A DNA stretch of 64,000 nt from JAUIET01 sp039111475. Its GTDB lineage: Bacteria > Pseudomonadota > Gammaproteobacteria > Pseudomonadales > JAUIET01. Made by a program: the position numbers and the translations under genes. The first letter of the stretch is position 1. Each line of letters opens with the position of its first letter. The stretch lies in the NCBI GenBank assembly GCA_039111475.1, contig JBCCIP010000028.1, positions 1 to 64,000 of the forward strand, in the 5' to 3' direction. Positions 17,693-26,611 of this stretch are shown here, piece after piece. The notes under the pieces are model-generated. The model made no database searches and was not told the origin of the DNA. It saw only the letters and a program-made list of their open reading frames with translations.

Positions 17693-18832
17693 TTATGCGT
17701 CGTAATGATTTTTGATGGCTTCGTTGACCAGTTCACCGTCGCGGGTAATCAGGCAGCCCTGGATTATGTCGTCGTCGGCATTTAGCACCAGACCGTCGTC
17801 ACCTTCCTTGTCCCAGAATTCGTCGACCAGATTGAACAGGTTCGAAGAATACATTTCGCTAGCATTGCGACAGGCTTCGGAGGGTAGGTTACCCATTCCA
17901 ATCACCGACACGCCATTAATGTCGACGATTTCGCCAAGCTTGGAGCCTTCCACGTTACCGCCAGACTCTACCGCCATGTCGACCACAACACTGCCGGGGC
18001 GCATACCTTCGATCATGTCTTTAGTGACGATCACGGGGGCTTTGCGACCGAACAATTGCGCGGTGGTGATAACAATGTCGGATTGCGCAATGACTTTCTT
18101 CTGGCCAGCCTTCTGCAGCTCAAGTTGCTCTGCAGTCAATGCCTTGGCATAGCCGTCTTTGGTCTGGCCAGTTTCACCAAGATCGATTTCAACAAATTTA
18201 CCACCCAGTGAGCGAACTTGCTCAGCAACTACCGGGCGGGTGTCAAATGCTTCGACTCGCGCGCCCAGGCGTTTGGCGGTGGCGATGGCTTGCAGTCCGG
18301 CGACACCAGCGCCAATCACAAACACTCTGGCCGGAGCAATGGTGCCGGCTGGTGTCATCATCATGGGTAGTATTTTATTCAGTTGGCGAGCCGCGAGAAT
18401 TACCATCACATACCCGGCAAGGTTTGCTTGCGAGCTGAGAGCGTCCATCTTCTGAGCGCGAGTTGTGCGTGGAATCATCTCCATGCTGATGGCGTTGATG
18501 CCGGCCTTGCACAGGCTTTCTACCAGCTTGCGTTCGTTATAAGGATCCAGATAGCTAACGTGGATGCAGCCTTTCTTCAGCTTTTGGATGTCAGAGGCTT
18601 CCGGCTTGCGCAGTCGCAGAATAACGTCTGACTCGCCAAGCAGTTTGTTGCGATCTTTGCTGACAGTGGCACCGGCGTCGGTGTATTCCTGATCTGAAAA
18701 TCCGGCTGCCTCACCAAGTCCGCTTTCAACGACCAGTTGGGCGCCCATCGCGCAAAGCCGCTTGGCATTCTGAGGAATAACTGCACAGCGCAGTTCTCCA
18801 TCAGCGGATTCCTTTGGAACTCCAATCTGCAT
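17693..18832 (-). CDS. pntAA: NAD(P) transhydrogenase subunit alpha part 1
   Basis: The soluble NAD(H)-binding dI subunit, 379 aa, related to alanine dehydrogenase. The N-terminal signature is IGVPKES, and the Rossmann motif is VFVIGAGVAGLQAIATAKRL followed by EAFDTRP. ATG 18832 is preferred to the GTG/ATG further upstream because GGAG is well spaced before it. It starts the pnt operon. An 8-bp-arm palindrome 100 bp upstream (18932-18954) may be an operator. Confidence 0.96.
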   Translation of the reverse strand: MQIGVPKESADGELRCAVIPQNAKRLCAMGAQLVVESGLGEAAGFSDQEYTDAGATVSKDRNKLLGESDVILRLRKPEASDIQKLKKGCIHVSYLDPYNERKLVESLCKAGINAISMEMIPRTTRAQKMDALSSQANLAGYVMVILAARQLNKILPMMMTPAGTIAPARVFVIGAGVAGLQAIATAKRLGARVEAFDTRPVVAEQVRSLGGKFVEIDLGETGQTKDGYAKALTAEQLELQKAGQKKVIAQSDIVITTAQLFGRKAPVIVTKDMIEGMRPGSVVVDMAVESGGNVEGSKLGEIVDINGVSVIGMGNLPSEACRNASEMYSSNLFNLVDEFWDKEGDDGLVLNADDDIIQGCLITRDGELVNEAIKNHYDA

Positions 18833-18931
18833 ATTTATCTCCACCATTGTCGCAGGAAGGCGTATGCAGCGCGAACTATGGCCGCAAACGCAGCGCGACA
18901 GTTTACCGATTTTGAATCATTGGTCGAGTAA

Positions 18932-18954
18932 AATTAGATAAGCGCAATCTAATT
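18932..18954. promoter_or_regulatory. Perfect palindrome upstream of pnt operon
   Basis: AATTAGAT and ATCTAATT are perfect 8-bp arms separated by 7 bp. The palindrome lies 100 bp before pntAA in an AT-rich stretch, positioned like an operator. It could alternatively be part of the 3' end of the upstream minus-strand gene region, but no T-tract follows. Confidence 0.45.
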
Positions 18955-19032
18955 CTTGATATCAATACAATAAATACTGATTAAAAAACAATTAGTTATA
19001 GAATGTATATGAATTATCCATGAGGTATAGCT

Positions 19033-20172
19033 TCAGCTTTTCAATCGATCTCTCAGCTGATCAATTTGCATGACAGTGCAAGCTGGCGTTGCGATGTTTT
19101 CCTGAGCAAGCAGGAAGCGGCAATATATCGTTCCATAGGCTCGGCCCTCGGTATGCAACCAGTTCTTGTGTCCGGGGTCCTCATGCGCGATCACAATTAC
19201 GTACTCGCGATCTGGCCCCAAATCCAACTGCGCTAGATTCAAGCCAATCTGCCGGAAGCGATGGTCAAAAGTCTGCAGGTAGCGATTCCACAATGTGATG
19301 TTAGCGTAGCGGCATTCGGGCATCACGCCTTCTATTAACAAGGCTTCGTTTTCACCGAGTACAAAAGGGCAGGCAGCGTAAGCCGCGTCAACCGCACCGA
19401 AGCCGCCACCATCGGTGTTTTGCCAGCAGCGCGGTTGAGGTAGCGTATTCGGAGTAAGTGAAAACCAGTTCGGTACCGTGTCGGCGCTTTGCAGCGGCCT
19501 ATTCACGGTGTGACCTTTGATGTATCCAGTAACCGTTTTCAGTTTTTCCGCTAATTGCTCACCGCTTAAAGGCAGTGGTGGATCACAGGGCGTGCAGGTT
19601 TCTATACTGATCACGGGACTTACTTCCGGGTCGGATACGGCTGCGCGTTCATTCATAAAATAATGGCGAGTAATCACGCACATGGTGCCAGCGTCGGTAT
19701 ACATCCAGTTGCCACTGTGCTCATCCGAGCTAAGAACTATTTCGTAGCTGCCGTCGTCATTAAATTCGATGTAGTTGTCGTTAAGCTCGCTAACCACACC
19801 CGTCCCCCATAAGGAATCCTTATCACCAGTGTGAACGGTAAACGATATATAGACCTCACCGGTTCGGCGGCCTGTTATGCGGTATTCGCGCTTCCCGCTG
19901 ATCGGTGCAAAAAATACGTGGTGGTCAGGTCCGTCACCGCCGAATTTCTGGCTAGGTGTGATCAGCGCGCTGAAATGAGGTGCATCCGCATCGTTATCCA
20001 GCGCTATTTCCAACCCAACCTTTAACAAATGCGTCAGATAATGCTGACCTTCGGCAATATCAGCTTCGCTGCTGATACCGCGTGCATCGCATAAGTAGTC
20101 TAGATCTATGTCCTTAAGAGCATCCAGGAATTCGTGAAATGCGCGGCGACTAACCGGAGGTGTACCTGGCAT
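19033..20172 (-). CDS. DUF1214-like protein, cytoplasmic paralogue
   Basis: A 379-aa paralogue of the lipoprotein at 5888-7159. Both share ITRHY, a D-P-E segment leading into SIE, ANITLWNRYLQTFD, IVIAHEDPG and NWLHTEGRAYG. Unlike that gene it has no signal peptide, so it is predicted cytoplasmic. The start ATG 20172 has AGAGGA 8 bp upstream. The family has no established reaction. It is the upstream neighbour of pnt in the same direction, but 200 bp separate them. Confidence 0.78.
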   Translation of the reverse strand: MPGTPPVSRRAFHEFLDALKDIDLDYLCDARGISSEADIAEGQHYLTHLLKVGLEIALDNDADAPHFSALITPSQKFGGDGPDHHVFFAPISGKREYRITGRRTGEVYISFTVHTGDKDSLWGTGVVSELNDNYIEFNDDGSYEIVLSSDEHSGNWMYTDAGTMCVITRHYFMNERAAVSDPEVSPVISIETCTPCDPPLPLSGEQLAEKLKTVTGYIKGHTVNRPLQSADTVPNWFSLTPNTLPQPRCWQNTDGGGFGAVDAAYAACPFVLGENEALLIEGVMPECRYANITLWNRYLQTFDHRFRQIGLNLAQLDLGPDREYVIVIAHEDPGHKNWLHTEGRAYGTIYCRFLLAQENIATPACTVMQIDQLRDRLKS

Positions 20173-20321
20173 GATGATGTCCTCTGCGGAGACAGTGGTA
20201 TCAATTGAGCATACCTCGACTTGTTGGCGCGCGCGAGCAGCGTACTTGTGACAAATTGAGAACGCTGGCTGATAATGCAGGCATTCGACACGTTATTGCT
20301 GAGCCAAAAAGGTGATGAGAA

Positions 20322-21338
20322 ATGAGGCTGGTTAATTTGTACGCACCTGATGAGTTTCGTATCGATCAAGTTCCGGAGCCAGTCGCCGGTGATGAGGACG
20401 TGGTTGTGCAGGTAGAACACTGCGGAATCTGCGGCAGTGATGTTGGTTATGTGTCTGTGGGTGGCTTGGCCGGACCGACAGGATCTGCGATGCCATTGGG
20501 CCATGAATTGGCAGGAACAATTTATAGCGTTGGCCGTAATGTTGGCGGTTTGGCTGTCGGCGAACGAGTATGTGTTAACCCCATGGGCGCCGGCAACGCG
20601 ATCGGTAACGGTGGCGGGGAAGGCGGCTTCGCTGACCTGCTATTGGTGCGAAACGCCAGCTCAGGAGACAGCATTTACAAACTCCCCGAGCATCTGAATA
20701 TGCGTGATGGCGCATTGGTAGAACCGCTTGCAGTGGGCATGCATGCCGTTAACCAAGCGCGACCTCAACCAGGTGAGCGGGCTGTCATTTTCGGTGTTGG
20801 TGCGATAGGCCTGAGTTGCATAGCCGCCCTGCGTTATAAAGGGGTTACCGATATTCTTGCGTTGGATTACTCGGCCGAGCGATGTGAGCGAGCATTGCGA
20901 ATGGGAGCGCTTCATGCAGGTTCGCCGCAAGACCTGGAGCTTATGGATTACCTTGGTAATTACCATGGAAAACAAACAGTACAGGGCTGGATGCCAGCCG
21001 CTGATACCGATATTTTTATTGATGCCGCCGGCGCTAACAGTATCGTGAAAGCGGTGCTGGATGTATGCAAGCAAGGTGCGCGGTTGATTGTGGCGGGTTT
21101 GCATCGCACGCCGGTTGAACTTGATTTAATGATGGTATTGATGAAGGAGTTGTCAATGACCGGCTCCATGGCCTATCCGACAGAATTTCCCGAAGTGATC
21201 GATATGCTGCAGAATACTGATATCGATCTTTCGGCGATGGTCAGTCATCACTTTCCCTTGGATGAGTTCGATAAGGCGTTTGCTGTGGCAAGGTCTCCAG
21301 AAGCGGGCGCAAAAATTATTATCGATATTCAAAACTGA
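20322..21338 (+). CDS. Zinc-type medium-chain dehydrogenase (threonine/idonate dehydrogenase-like)
   Basis: An NAD(P)-dependent alcohol or polyol dehydrogenase of 338 aa. The catalytic zinc ligands are visible: CGICGSD, GHELAG and VEPLAVG. The Rossmann motif is FGVGAIGLSC, with LALDYSAERCERA determining the coenzyme. The structural-zinc lobe with four cysteines is absent (the region reads VCVNPMGAGNAIGNGGGEGG), as in some idonate/sorbitol dehydrogenase relatives. The substrate is not defined. It runs divergently from the DUF1214-like gene. Confidence 0.85.
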   Translation: MRLVNLYAPDEFRIDQVPEPVAGDEDVVVQVEHCGICGSDVGYVSVGGLAGPTGSAMPLGHELAGTIYSVGRNVGGLAVGERVCVNPMGAGNAIGNGGGEGGFADLLLVRNASSGDSIYKLPEHLNMRDGALVEPLAVGMHAVNQARPQPGERAVIFGVGAIGLSCIAALRYKGVTDILALDYSAERCERALRMGALHAGSPQDLELMDYLGNYHGKQTVQGWMPAADTDIFIDAAGANSIVKAVLDVCKQGARLIVAGLHRTPVELDLMMVLMKELSMTGSMAYPTEFPEVIDMLQNTDIDLSAMVSHHFPLDEFDKAFAVARSPEAGAKIIIDIQN

Positions 21339-21346
21339 TCCAAACC

Positions 21347-21376
21347 TTTACCTGCGACCTTGGATTGCCTCATAAT
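21347..21376 (+). promoter_or_regulatory. Promoter for 4.5S RNA
   Basis: TTTACC (21347-21352) and CATAAT (21371-21376) are separated by 18 bp, upstream of the SRP RNA. Transcription would start near 21383, so the mature 5' end (about 21434) would need processing, as for E. coli 4.5S RNA. Confidence 0.5.
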
Positions 21377-21433
21377 GCGCGGCGCCAGTTTGCGTAGTGG
21401 TAAAAAATTCGGCACCCATACTGGCAATGCAAT

Positions 21434-21545
<112 letters not shown>

Positions 21546-21575
21546 ACCAATCTTGATCTTGCGCTAGCCTTCTAG

Positions 21576-21584
21576 TGCTACAAT
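21576..21584 (+). promoter_or_regulatory. Extended -10 promoter for dnaX
   Basis: TGCTACAAT is a TGn-extended -10 element located 63 bp before the dnaX ATG and directly after the 4.5S RNA gene. No good -35 is visible, which fits an extended -10 promoter. Confidence 0.5.
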
Positions 21585-21646
21585 GCTCTTTACACAAAAG
21601 CCTTCATTGCTGTCCAATCAGGAATGAACTGGGTCTCGGGTTTTCT

Positions 21647-23287
21647 ATGTCGTATCAGGTGTTGGCGCGTAAATGGCGACCAGCTAACTTCCACGAAATG
21701 CAAGGTCAGCAGCATGTATTGCAAGCGCTGATCAATGGTCTGGATTCTGATCGTTTGCATCACGCCTATCTGTTTACGGGTACCCGCGGCGTAGGTAAAA
21801 CCAGTATTGCGCGCATTCTTGCTAAATGTTTGAACTGCGAACAGGGTGTAAGCTCAACGCCTTGTGGCGAGTGCGGTGCTTGTACCGAGATCGCCGGCAA
21901 TCGATTTGTTGATTTGATAGAGGTGGATGCAGCTTCCAGAACTAAAGTGGAAGACACGCGTGAGCTGTTGGAAAATGTTCAGTACGCACCAACGGCGGGT
22001 CGCTTTAAGATCTACTTGATTGATGAGGTGCACATGCTGTCTACGCACAGCTTTAACGCCTTGTTAAAAACGCTGGAAGAGCCACCAGCGCATGTTAAGT
22101 TCTTGCTGGCCACCACCGATCCGCAGCGATTGCCAGCCACTGTTCTGTCTCGATGTTTGCAATTTAGTCTGAAAAATATTGGTCCTGACCTGGTTGTAGA
22201 ACATTTGCAGAGAGTTCTCAGTGAAGAACAAGTGCCGGCTGAGGAAGCAGCACTTTGGCATATTGCCCGCGCAGCAGCCGGCAGCATGCGCGACGCCTTA
22301 AGTCTGACAGATCAGGCGATTGCCTTTGGTGGCAATGGCATTGTTGAAGCGGATGTGCGCAGCATGCTAGGCAGTATCGACCGCGACAGCATTTGTGAAT
22401 TGATCCGCTGCTTGATTGCCAGAGACGCAAAATCCGCGCTGAATCTGGTCGAACAGGCGGCAATCAATGGTGTTGACTTGGAAAACATGCTGGCAGAATT
22501 GCAAAATGCCTTACACAGCGTGGCCATCTTTCAAGCCGTGCCGGACTATCAGGCCAGGGAAGTTGAGCGCTCTGCGCAGCTTAAGCAGTTCGCTGCGCAG
22601 TTGAGTGCTGAAGACGTTCAATTGTTTTACCAAATCGCATTAAACGCACAGCGCGATTTGCCCTATGCGCCGGAGCCGCGTCTTGCTATCGAAATGGCTG
22701 TAATGCGCATGTTGGCTTTTTTGCCGGCACAGGGCGCGGTTGAACTAGAATCTTCTTCTGCGCCAACGTCTGCACCAAGCCCTGCGGCCGCTCCAATTGA
22801 GGTGCCAGCCGCGCTTACCGAGTCAAAAGCAGTCGACGCGATCGAGCGTCCAAGCACAGACCCTCTTGCCGACGCCGAAAAAAAAAAGACTGAGCTAGGC
22901 ACCACAACAAGTCTCGATTGGCAGGCCGTATTTTCGGATCTTAAATTGAGCGGAATGGCGCGCAATGTAGCGTCCAACTGTGAACTGATCCAGTACAGTG
23001 CTGGTCGGGCTGTGTTCTGTCTAGATGAAGCCAATTGCAAATTATTCCAGGACGCGCATGTCAGACAGATTGAAAATGCTTTGCGGCAGTCTTTGGGTAA
23101 GACTGTGAAAGTCAGTCTGCAATCTGGCCAAGTCAACAGCGAAACTCCGTATCTCCGGGCTCAGCGGGAGAAAAGGGAGCGTCAACAGTCGGCGATTGAC
23201 AGTATAATGGGCGATGAAACAATCAATGATCTGCTGCAAACCTTTGGTGGTCAGGTGGATCAATCCAGTATTCGACCCCTGGATTGA
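21647..23287 (+). CDS. dnaX: DNA polymerase III subunits tau and gamma
   Basis: The clamp-loader ATPase. The full product, tau, is 546 aa from ATG 21647 (MSYQVLARKWRP). The Walker A motif is GTRGVGKT (about residues 45-52), zinc-module cysteines are in CLNCEQG...CGECGAC, Walker B is YLIDEVHML, and the sensor region includes LLATTDPQRLP. At codons 411-414 lies A10-G (22878-22888), reading E-K-K-K. A -1 slip on AAA-AAG gives one Asp codon and then TGA (22891-22893), making a gamma-like protein of about 415 aa. The tail past this site is the tau-specific region that contacts the polymerase and helicase. Upstream in-frame codons from 21575 do not resemble DnaX. Confidence 0.97.
   Translation: MSYQVLARKWRPANFHEMQGQQHVLQALINGLDSDRLHHAYLFTGTRGVGKTSIARILAKCLNCEQGVSSTPCGECGACTEIAGNRFVDLIEVDAASRTKVEDTRELLENVQYAPTAGRFKIYLIDEVHMLSTHSFNALLKTLEEPPAHVKFLLATTDPQRLPATVLSRCLQFSLKNIGPDLVVEHLQRVLSEEQVPAEEAALWHIARAAAGSMRDALSLTDQAIAFGGNGIVEADVRSMLGSIDRDSICELIRCLIARDAKSALNLVEQAAINGVDLENMLAELQNALHSVAIFQAVPDYQAREVERSAQLKQFAAQLSAEDVQLFYQIALNAQRDLPYAPEPRLAIEMAVMRMLAFLPAQGAVELESSSAPTSAPSPAAAPIEVPAALTESKAVDAIERPSTDPLADAEKKKTELGTTTSLDWQAVFSDLKLSGMARNVASNCELIQYSAGRAVFCLDEANCKLFQDAHVRQIENALRQSLGKTVKVSLQSGQVNSETPYLRAQREKRERQQSAIDSIMGDETINDLLQTFGGQVDQSSIRPLD
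22878..22893 (+). promoter_or_regulatory. Slippery tract and -1 stop for programmed frameshift in dnaX
   Basis: Ten A residues (22878-22887) followed by G. In the -1 frame TGA follows at 22891-22893; in the +1 frame TAG occurs three codons on. This corresponds to the A-AAA-AAG site of E. coli dnaX and the A9 tract of Thermus dnaX. No strong Shine-Dalgarno stimulator was seen upstream; only a weak 5-bp stem (AGACT/AGTCT) follows. Confidence 0.8.
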
Positions 23288-23323
23288 CTCGTCCAGCGCA
23301 GGGGTCCAGGAAAAGGTAATACC

Positions 23324-23647
23324 ATGAAATCCGGTCTTGGCGATTTGATGAAACAAGCGCAGCAGATGCAAGAGAAAATGCAGCGTGCGCAAGAAGAGAT
23401 GGCGAAGCTTGAAGTCACCGGAGAATCCGGTGCGGGCATGGTCAAAGTGACAATGACAGGAAGGCACGATGTGCGCCGGGTGCATATCGACCCCAGCATT
23501 GTCTCGGAAGACAAAGAAGTGCTAGAGGATTTGATTGCTGCCGCAGTGAATGACGCTGTGCGCCGGGTTGAAGAAGCACAAAAGCAACAGATGGGCGACC
23601 TCACTGGCGGAATGAGTTTGCCTGAAGGCTTCAAGATGCCGTTTTAA
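23324..23647 (+). CDS. ybaB: YbaB/EbfC nucleoid-associated protein
   Basis: A 107-aa DNA-binding protein of the YbaB/EbfC family, which binds DNA as a dimer and sits between dnaX and recR in most gammaproteobacteria. The N-terminal helix is rich in Met, Gln and Lys (MKQAQQMQEKMQ), followed by VTGESGAGMVKVTMTGRH and a C-terminal helix ending GMSLPEGFKMPF. Order and spacing confirm the identity. Confidence 0.95.
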   Translation: MKSGLGDLMKQAQQMQEKMQRAQEEMAKLEVTGESGAGMVKVTMTGRHDVRRVHIDPSIVSEDKEVLEDLIAAAVNDAVRRVEEAQKQQMGDLTGGMSLPEGFKMPF

Positions 23648-24255
23648 TGTCATTCAGTCCGCTGATTAAACAGCTTATTGAGAACCTTCAGTGTTTACCC
23701 GGTGTTGGCCCAAAGAGTGCCCAGCGCATGGCTTTGCACTTGCTGGAGCGTGATCGCGACCGCTGCAGGCAACTCGCGGCCACCTTGCACGACGCGGCCG
23801 ATAGCGTGTCACATTGTGATCAATGTCGAACACTGACGGAACTTGCGCTGTGCGATATTTGCGCCAGCGCCCGGCGTGACGAGTCGCTGTTGTGCATTGT
23901 TGAAACGCCGGCCGACGTTATTGCCATAGAGCAAGCTGGCGGCTACCGAGGCAAGTATTTTGTGTTGCTGGGGCATTTGTCACCAATTGATGGGATTGGT
24001 CCAGAAGACCTTGGTATTGAATCATTGATCGAACGCGTTGAACAACGAGGTGTGAGTGAGGTGATTCTGGCCACCAACCCAACAGTAGAAGGGGAGGCGA
24101 CCGCGTACTTTATTATCGAACAGCTGAAACCTTCAGGCGTGCCAGTGAGTCGAATTGCGCATGGCGTGCCGCTAGGGGGTGAGCTTGAATTTGTGGACGG
24201 TGGAACGCTCGTGCATGCTTTTAGTGGTCGCACTACTGTGACGGAATCGTTGTGA
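23647..24255 (+). CDS. recR: Recombination protein RecR
   Basis: A 202-aa protein of the RecFOR pathway that loads RecA at gaps. The N-terminal helix-hairpin-helix is LPGVGPKSAQRMALHLL. The zinc finger is CDQCRTLTE...LCDIC. The Toprim domain follows, with LCIVETPADVIAIEQAGGYRGKYFVLLG and the metal-binding region in LATNPTVEGEAT. The start overlaps the ybaB stop by one base (TAATG). Confidence 0.97.
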   Translation: MSFSPLIKQLIENLQCLPGVGPKSAQRMALHLLERDRDRCRQLAATLHDAADSVSHCDQCRTLTELALCDICASARRDESLLCIVETPADVIAIEQAGGYRGKYFVLLGHLSPIDGIGPEDLGIESLIERVEQRGVSEVILATNPTVEGEATAYFIIEQLKPSGVPVSRIAHGVPLGGELEFVDGGTLVHAFSGRTTVTESL

Positions 24256-25412
24256 GCGAAGGTCACTCAGCACTGGCCAAATTTATACAAAGTCCAGATG
24301 AATTGGCAGAGCGTATTGCTGTTTGGCGCGATTTGAATGTTGTCTGTATCGACACTGAATTCATGCGAAGTGACACGTATTTCGCGGAGCTGGCGTTGGT
24401 GCAGATCAGCGCTGGGCGAGACCTGATTCTTGTTGACCCCCTGATTGAAGGCATGGGTGAAATTTTGCGGCCTTTGTTATGCGAATTTGAAGTGATCAAG
24501 GTGTTGCACGCAGGCTCTGAAGATTTACAGATTTTAGCCCAATACTGCGGCGCCCCTTTAAATGCAATCTATGATACTCAGATCGCGGCTGCATTGGCTG
24601 GTTACGGTTTCTCGCTTTCGTATGGAAAGTTGGTTGCGCAGTTGTGTGACGTGGAGCTGGACAAGGGGCAGACTCGCTCTGACTGGATGCAGCGACCGCT
24701 GACCGACAAACAGTTGAAATATGCGGCGGATGACGTTATATACCTTCGGGCCGTCTACCGACACCTGGATGAAAAGCTGCAGCAATTGGGGAGATCGCAC
24801 TGGATGCAAGCAGAATGTCACGACCTCGTGACAAGCGCTTCAATAACTATCGAGCCTGAGGGCGCGTTTAATCGGGTCAGTCGAGCGTGGCAACTCAAAG
24901 AGCGCTCTTTGTTATGCTTGCAACGTTTGGCTGCCTGGCGAGAGCGAACCGCAATCACTCGCAATCGACCACGGAATTGGATACTCAAAGACAAATCTCT
25001 GTGGCAAATGGCGGAACGTTTGCCGAAGGTGGAAGCAGAGCTTGCAAATATAGACGAAATGAGTCCCGGCCAGATCCGTCGTTACGGGGCAGAGCTATTG
25101 GATATTGTGTCGGCGTGTGTAAACGCGCCTGTCGATGACTACCCCGCAGATCTGGCAGAACCTGCCGGCAAGACTTATTCTCAGGTGTCGAAAAAGCTCA
25201 GGGCCAGCGTGCAAGCTGTCGCCAAGCAGCTGGATTTGGCACCGGAAATGTTGGCCCGCAAAAAAGACATAGAATTTATTCTTGCCACTCATGCCAACTA
25301 TGGAACCGCTGAACTTCCTGCGTCGCTGAAAGGTTGGCGTTACCCGGTCATTGGAGAACGCTTGATTAATCAGTTTACAGCGCACTTTTCGAAAAATAAT
25401 TCGCTTGCTTGA
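24252..25412 (+). CDS. rnd: Ribonuclease D
   Basis: A 386-aa 3'-5' exoribonuclease acting on tRNA precursors. The DEDD exonuclease residues are visible: DTEFMRSDTY, HAGSEDLQIL and YAADDVIYLRAVY. The C-terminal HRDC region includes LQRLAAWRERTA and RNRPRNWILKDKSLWQMAE. The GTG start at 24252 overlaps the recR stop by 4 bp. Confidence 0.95.
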   Translation: MSEGHSALAKFIQSPDELAERIAVWRDLNVVCIDTEFMRSDTYFAELALVQISAGRDLILVDPLIEGMGEILRPLLCEFEVIKVLHAGSEDLQILAQYCGAPLNAIYDTQIAAALAGYGFSLSYGKLVAQLCDVELDKGQTRSDWMQRPLTDKQLKYAADDVIYLRAVYRHLDEKLQQLGRSHWMQAECHDLVTSASITIEPEGAFNRVSRAWQLKERSLLCLQRLAAWRERTAITRNRPRNWILKDKSLWQMAERLPKVEAELANIDEMSPGQIRRYGAELLDIVSACVNAPVDDYPADLAEPAGKTYSQVSKKLRASVQAVAKQLDLAPEMLARKKDIEFILATHANYGTAELPASLKGWRYPVIGERLINQFTAHFSKNNSLA

Positions 25413-25413
25413 T

Positions 25414-25668
25414 ATGAAGTGCTCCGTATTTAAAAGCGAAAAGATGGAGCTTGCTTATTTGTACGTGCCACAAGGCGCAGACCTGCAAGCATTGCCCGAA
25501 GATCTGTTGAAAAGTTTCGGTGAGCCCGGCTTCGTGCTGGATTTGGATTTACAAGAAACCCGAAAGCTTGCGCTGGCCGATCCGCGAGATGTACTGGCGT
25601 CAATCAAAGAGCACGGCTTTTATCTGCAAATGCCGCCACCTGCGAATCACGCTGTTCGCTCTTTGTGA
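25414..25668 (+). CDS. ycgL: YcgL domain protein
   Basis: An 84-aa protein matching the YcgL family: MKCSVFKSEKMELAYLYV, then LLKSFGEPGFVLDLDL and the C-terminal HGFYLQMPPP. The family's function is not established. It follows rnd directly, as in many gammaproteobacteria, and ATG 25414 lies one base after the rnd stop. Confidence 0.9.
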   Translation: MKCSVFKSEKMELAYLYVPQGADLQALPEDLLKSFGEPGFVLDLDLQETRKLALADPRDVLASIKEHGFYLQMPPPANHAVRSL

Positions 25669-25669
25669 T

Positions 25670-26119
25670 ATGCGAACTCGATTCTGGACCTTGCCGCTGG
25701 AGCAATTGACTCATCAGGAGTGGGAGAGCCTATGCGACGGCTGTGGAAAATGTTGCCTGCATAAGTTGCAGGATGAAGACGATGGCCAGCTTTACTACAC
25801 AGCAATAGCCTGTGCGCAACTCAACCTGGATAACTGTCGCTGCGTGAACTATGCTGATCGCGCGACGCTGGTTCCAGAATGCATTGATGTACAGAGCAGC
25901 TATCGAAATCGGTCCGGTGAGCTGCGTGAATTGCCTGCTACTTGCGCGTACAGGCTTCGCGCTGAAGATCAGCCGTTACCGGTATGGCACCCATTGATTT
26001 GTGGTGAAAACTCTAGCGTGCATAGTCAAAATCACTCTATTCAGGGTAAAGTTCTGTCTGCGGCAAATGTGCATGAAGACGAGTTCGAAGATCACATCAT
26101 TAGCTGGGTAGAGTTATGA
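25670..26119 (+). CDS. ycgN: YcgN family cysteine-cluster protein
   Basis: A protein of 149 aa of the YcgN/UPF0260 family. The cysteine clusters suggest a metal or iron-sulfur site: CDGCGKCCLHKL, IACAQLN, NCRC, VPEC and TCAY. The C-terminal WHPLICG is also typical. ATG 25670 begins next to the ycgL stop. Function unknown; the rnd-ycgL-ycgN order supports the identification. Confidence 0.9.
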   Translation: MRTRFWTLPLEQLTHQEWESLCDGCGKCCLHKLQDEDDGQLYYTAIACAQLNLDNCRCVNYADRATLVPECIDVQSSYRNRSGELRELPATCAYRLRAEDQPLPVWHPLICGENSSVHSQNHSIQGKVLSAANVHEDEFEDHIISWVEL

Positions 26120-26517
26120 ATGACTTTCTTGATTGGGCCGCAAGTAATGACTACTTGCTGATGTGGTCATTGTACTTGCTGGGCGTAGTGGGTCTGTTGA
26201 TCGTGGCCTGGCGACTAACGCGCTCATGGCCAAAATGGTTAAGCGTGAGCCTGCGCTTTTTGGGTGCCTGCCTGCTGCTGGTACCGGCCGTGGTCGATAA
26301 AGAGCAAGGATTGTACGCACCCGCCCTAGTGGTGGGGCCGTTTGAGTGGCTGTCTAAAAGTCCAGAACACGCAGCACCTGCAATATCCGCGCTGATCATG
26401 TGGACCGGTATTGCTTTGATAGTCATTGTTATTGCCCAACTGGGAACTCACTTTCTGCGCCGAAAAGCCGCAGCCCCAAGCGGCCCGGAAACAGAACCCA
26501 AAACCATTACAGAATAG
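26116..26517 (+). CDS. Small inner-membrane protein of unknown function
   Basis: A protein of 133 aa with three predicted membrane helices (LYLLGVVGLLIVAW, LRFLGACLLLVPAV, WTGIALIVIVIAQL) and a hydrophilic Pro/Glu-rich C-terminus. Its ATG overlaps the ycgN stop by 4 bp, indicating translational coupling. I do not recognise the family. It precedes the MoxR/CoxE pair by 94 bp. Confidence 0.8.
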   Translation: MNDFLDWAASNDYLLMWSLYLLGVVGLLIVAWRLTRSWPKWLSVSLRFLGACLLLVPAVVDKEQGLYAPALVVGPFEWLSKSPEHAAPAISALIMWTGIALIVIVIAQLGTHFLRRKAAAPSGPETEPKTITE

Positions 26518-26575
26518 CGAGCTTTGGCTATGACCGGCATCAATATTTGTTGGCACAAAGAGTGTCGATTGTCTG

Positions 26576-26581
26576 TATAAT
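26576..26581 (+). promoter_or_regulatory. -10 box upstream of MoxR-type gene
   Basis: A consensus TATAAT lies 30 bp before the ATG at 26612. The -35 is unclear: GCACAA at 26553-26558 has 17-bp spacing but poor sequence. Confidence 0.45.
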
Positions 26582-26611
26582 GCCCCGCTGCATACTGAAG
26601 TTGAGGGCATT

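Noticed and set aside
21575..21646. DnaX start at 21575
   Set aside because: The start would overlap the promoter and the added residues do not match DnaX; ATG 21647 begins the conserved MSYQVLARKWRP.
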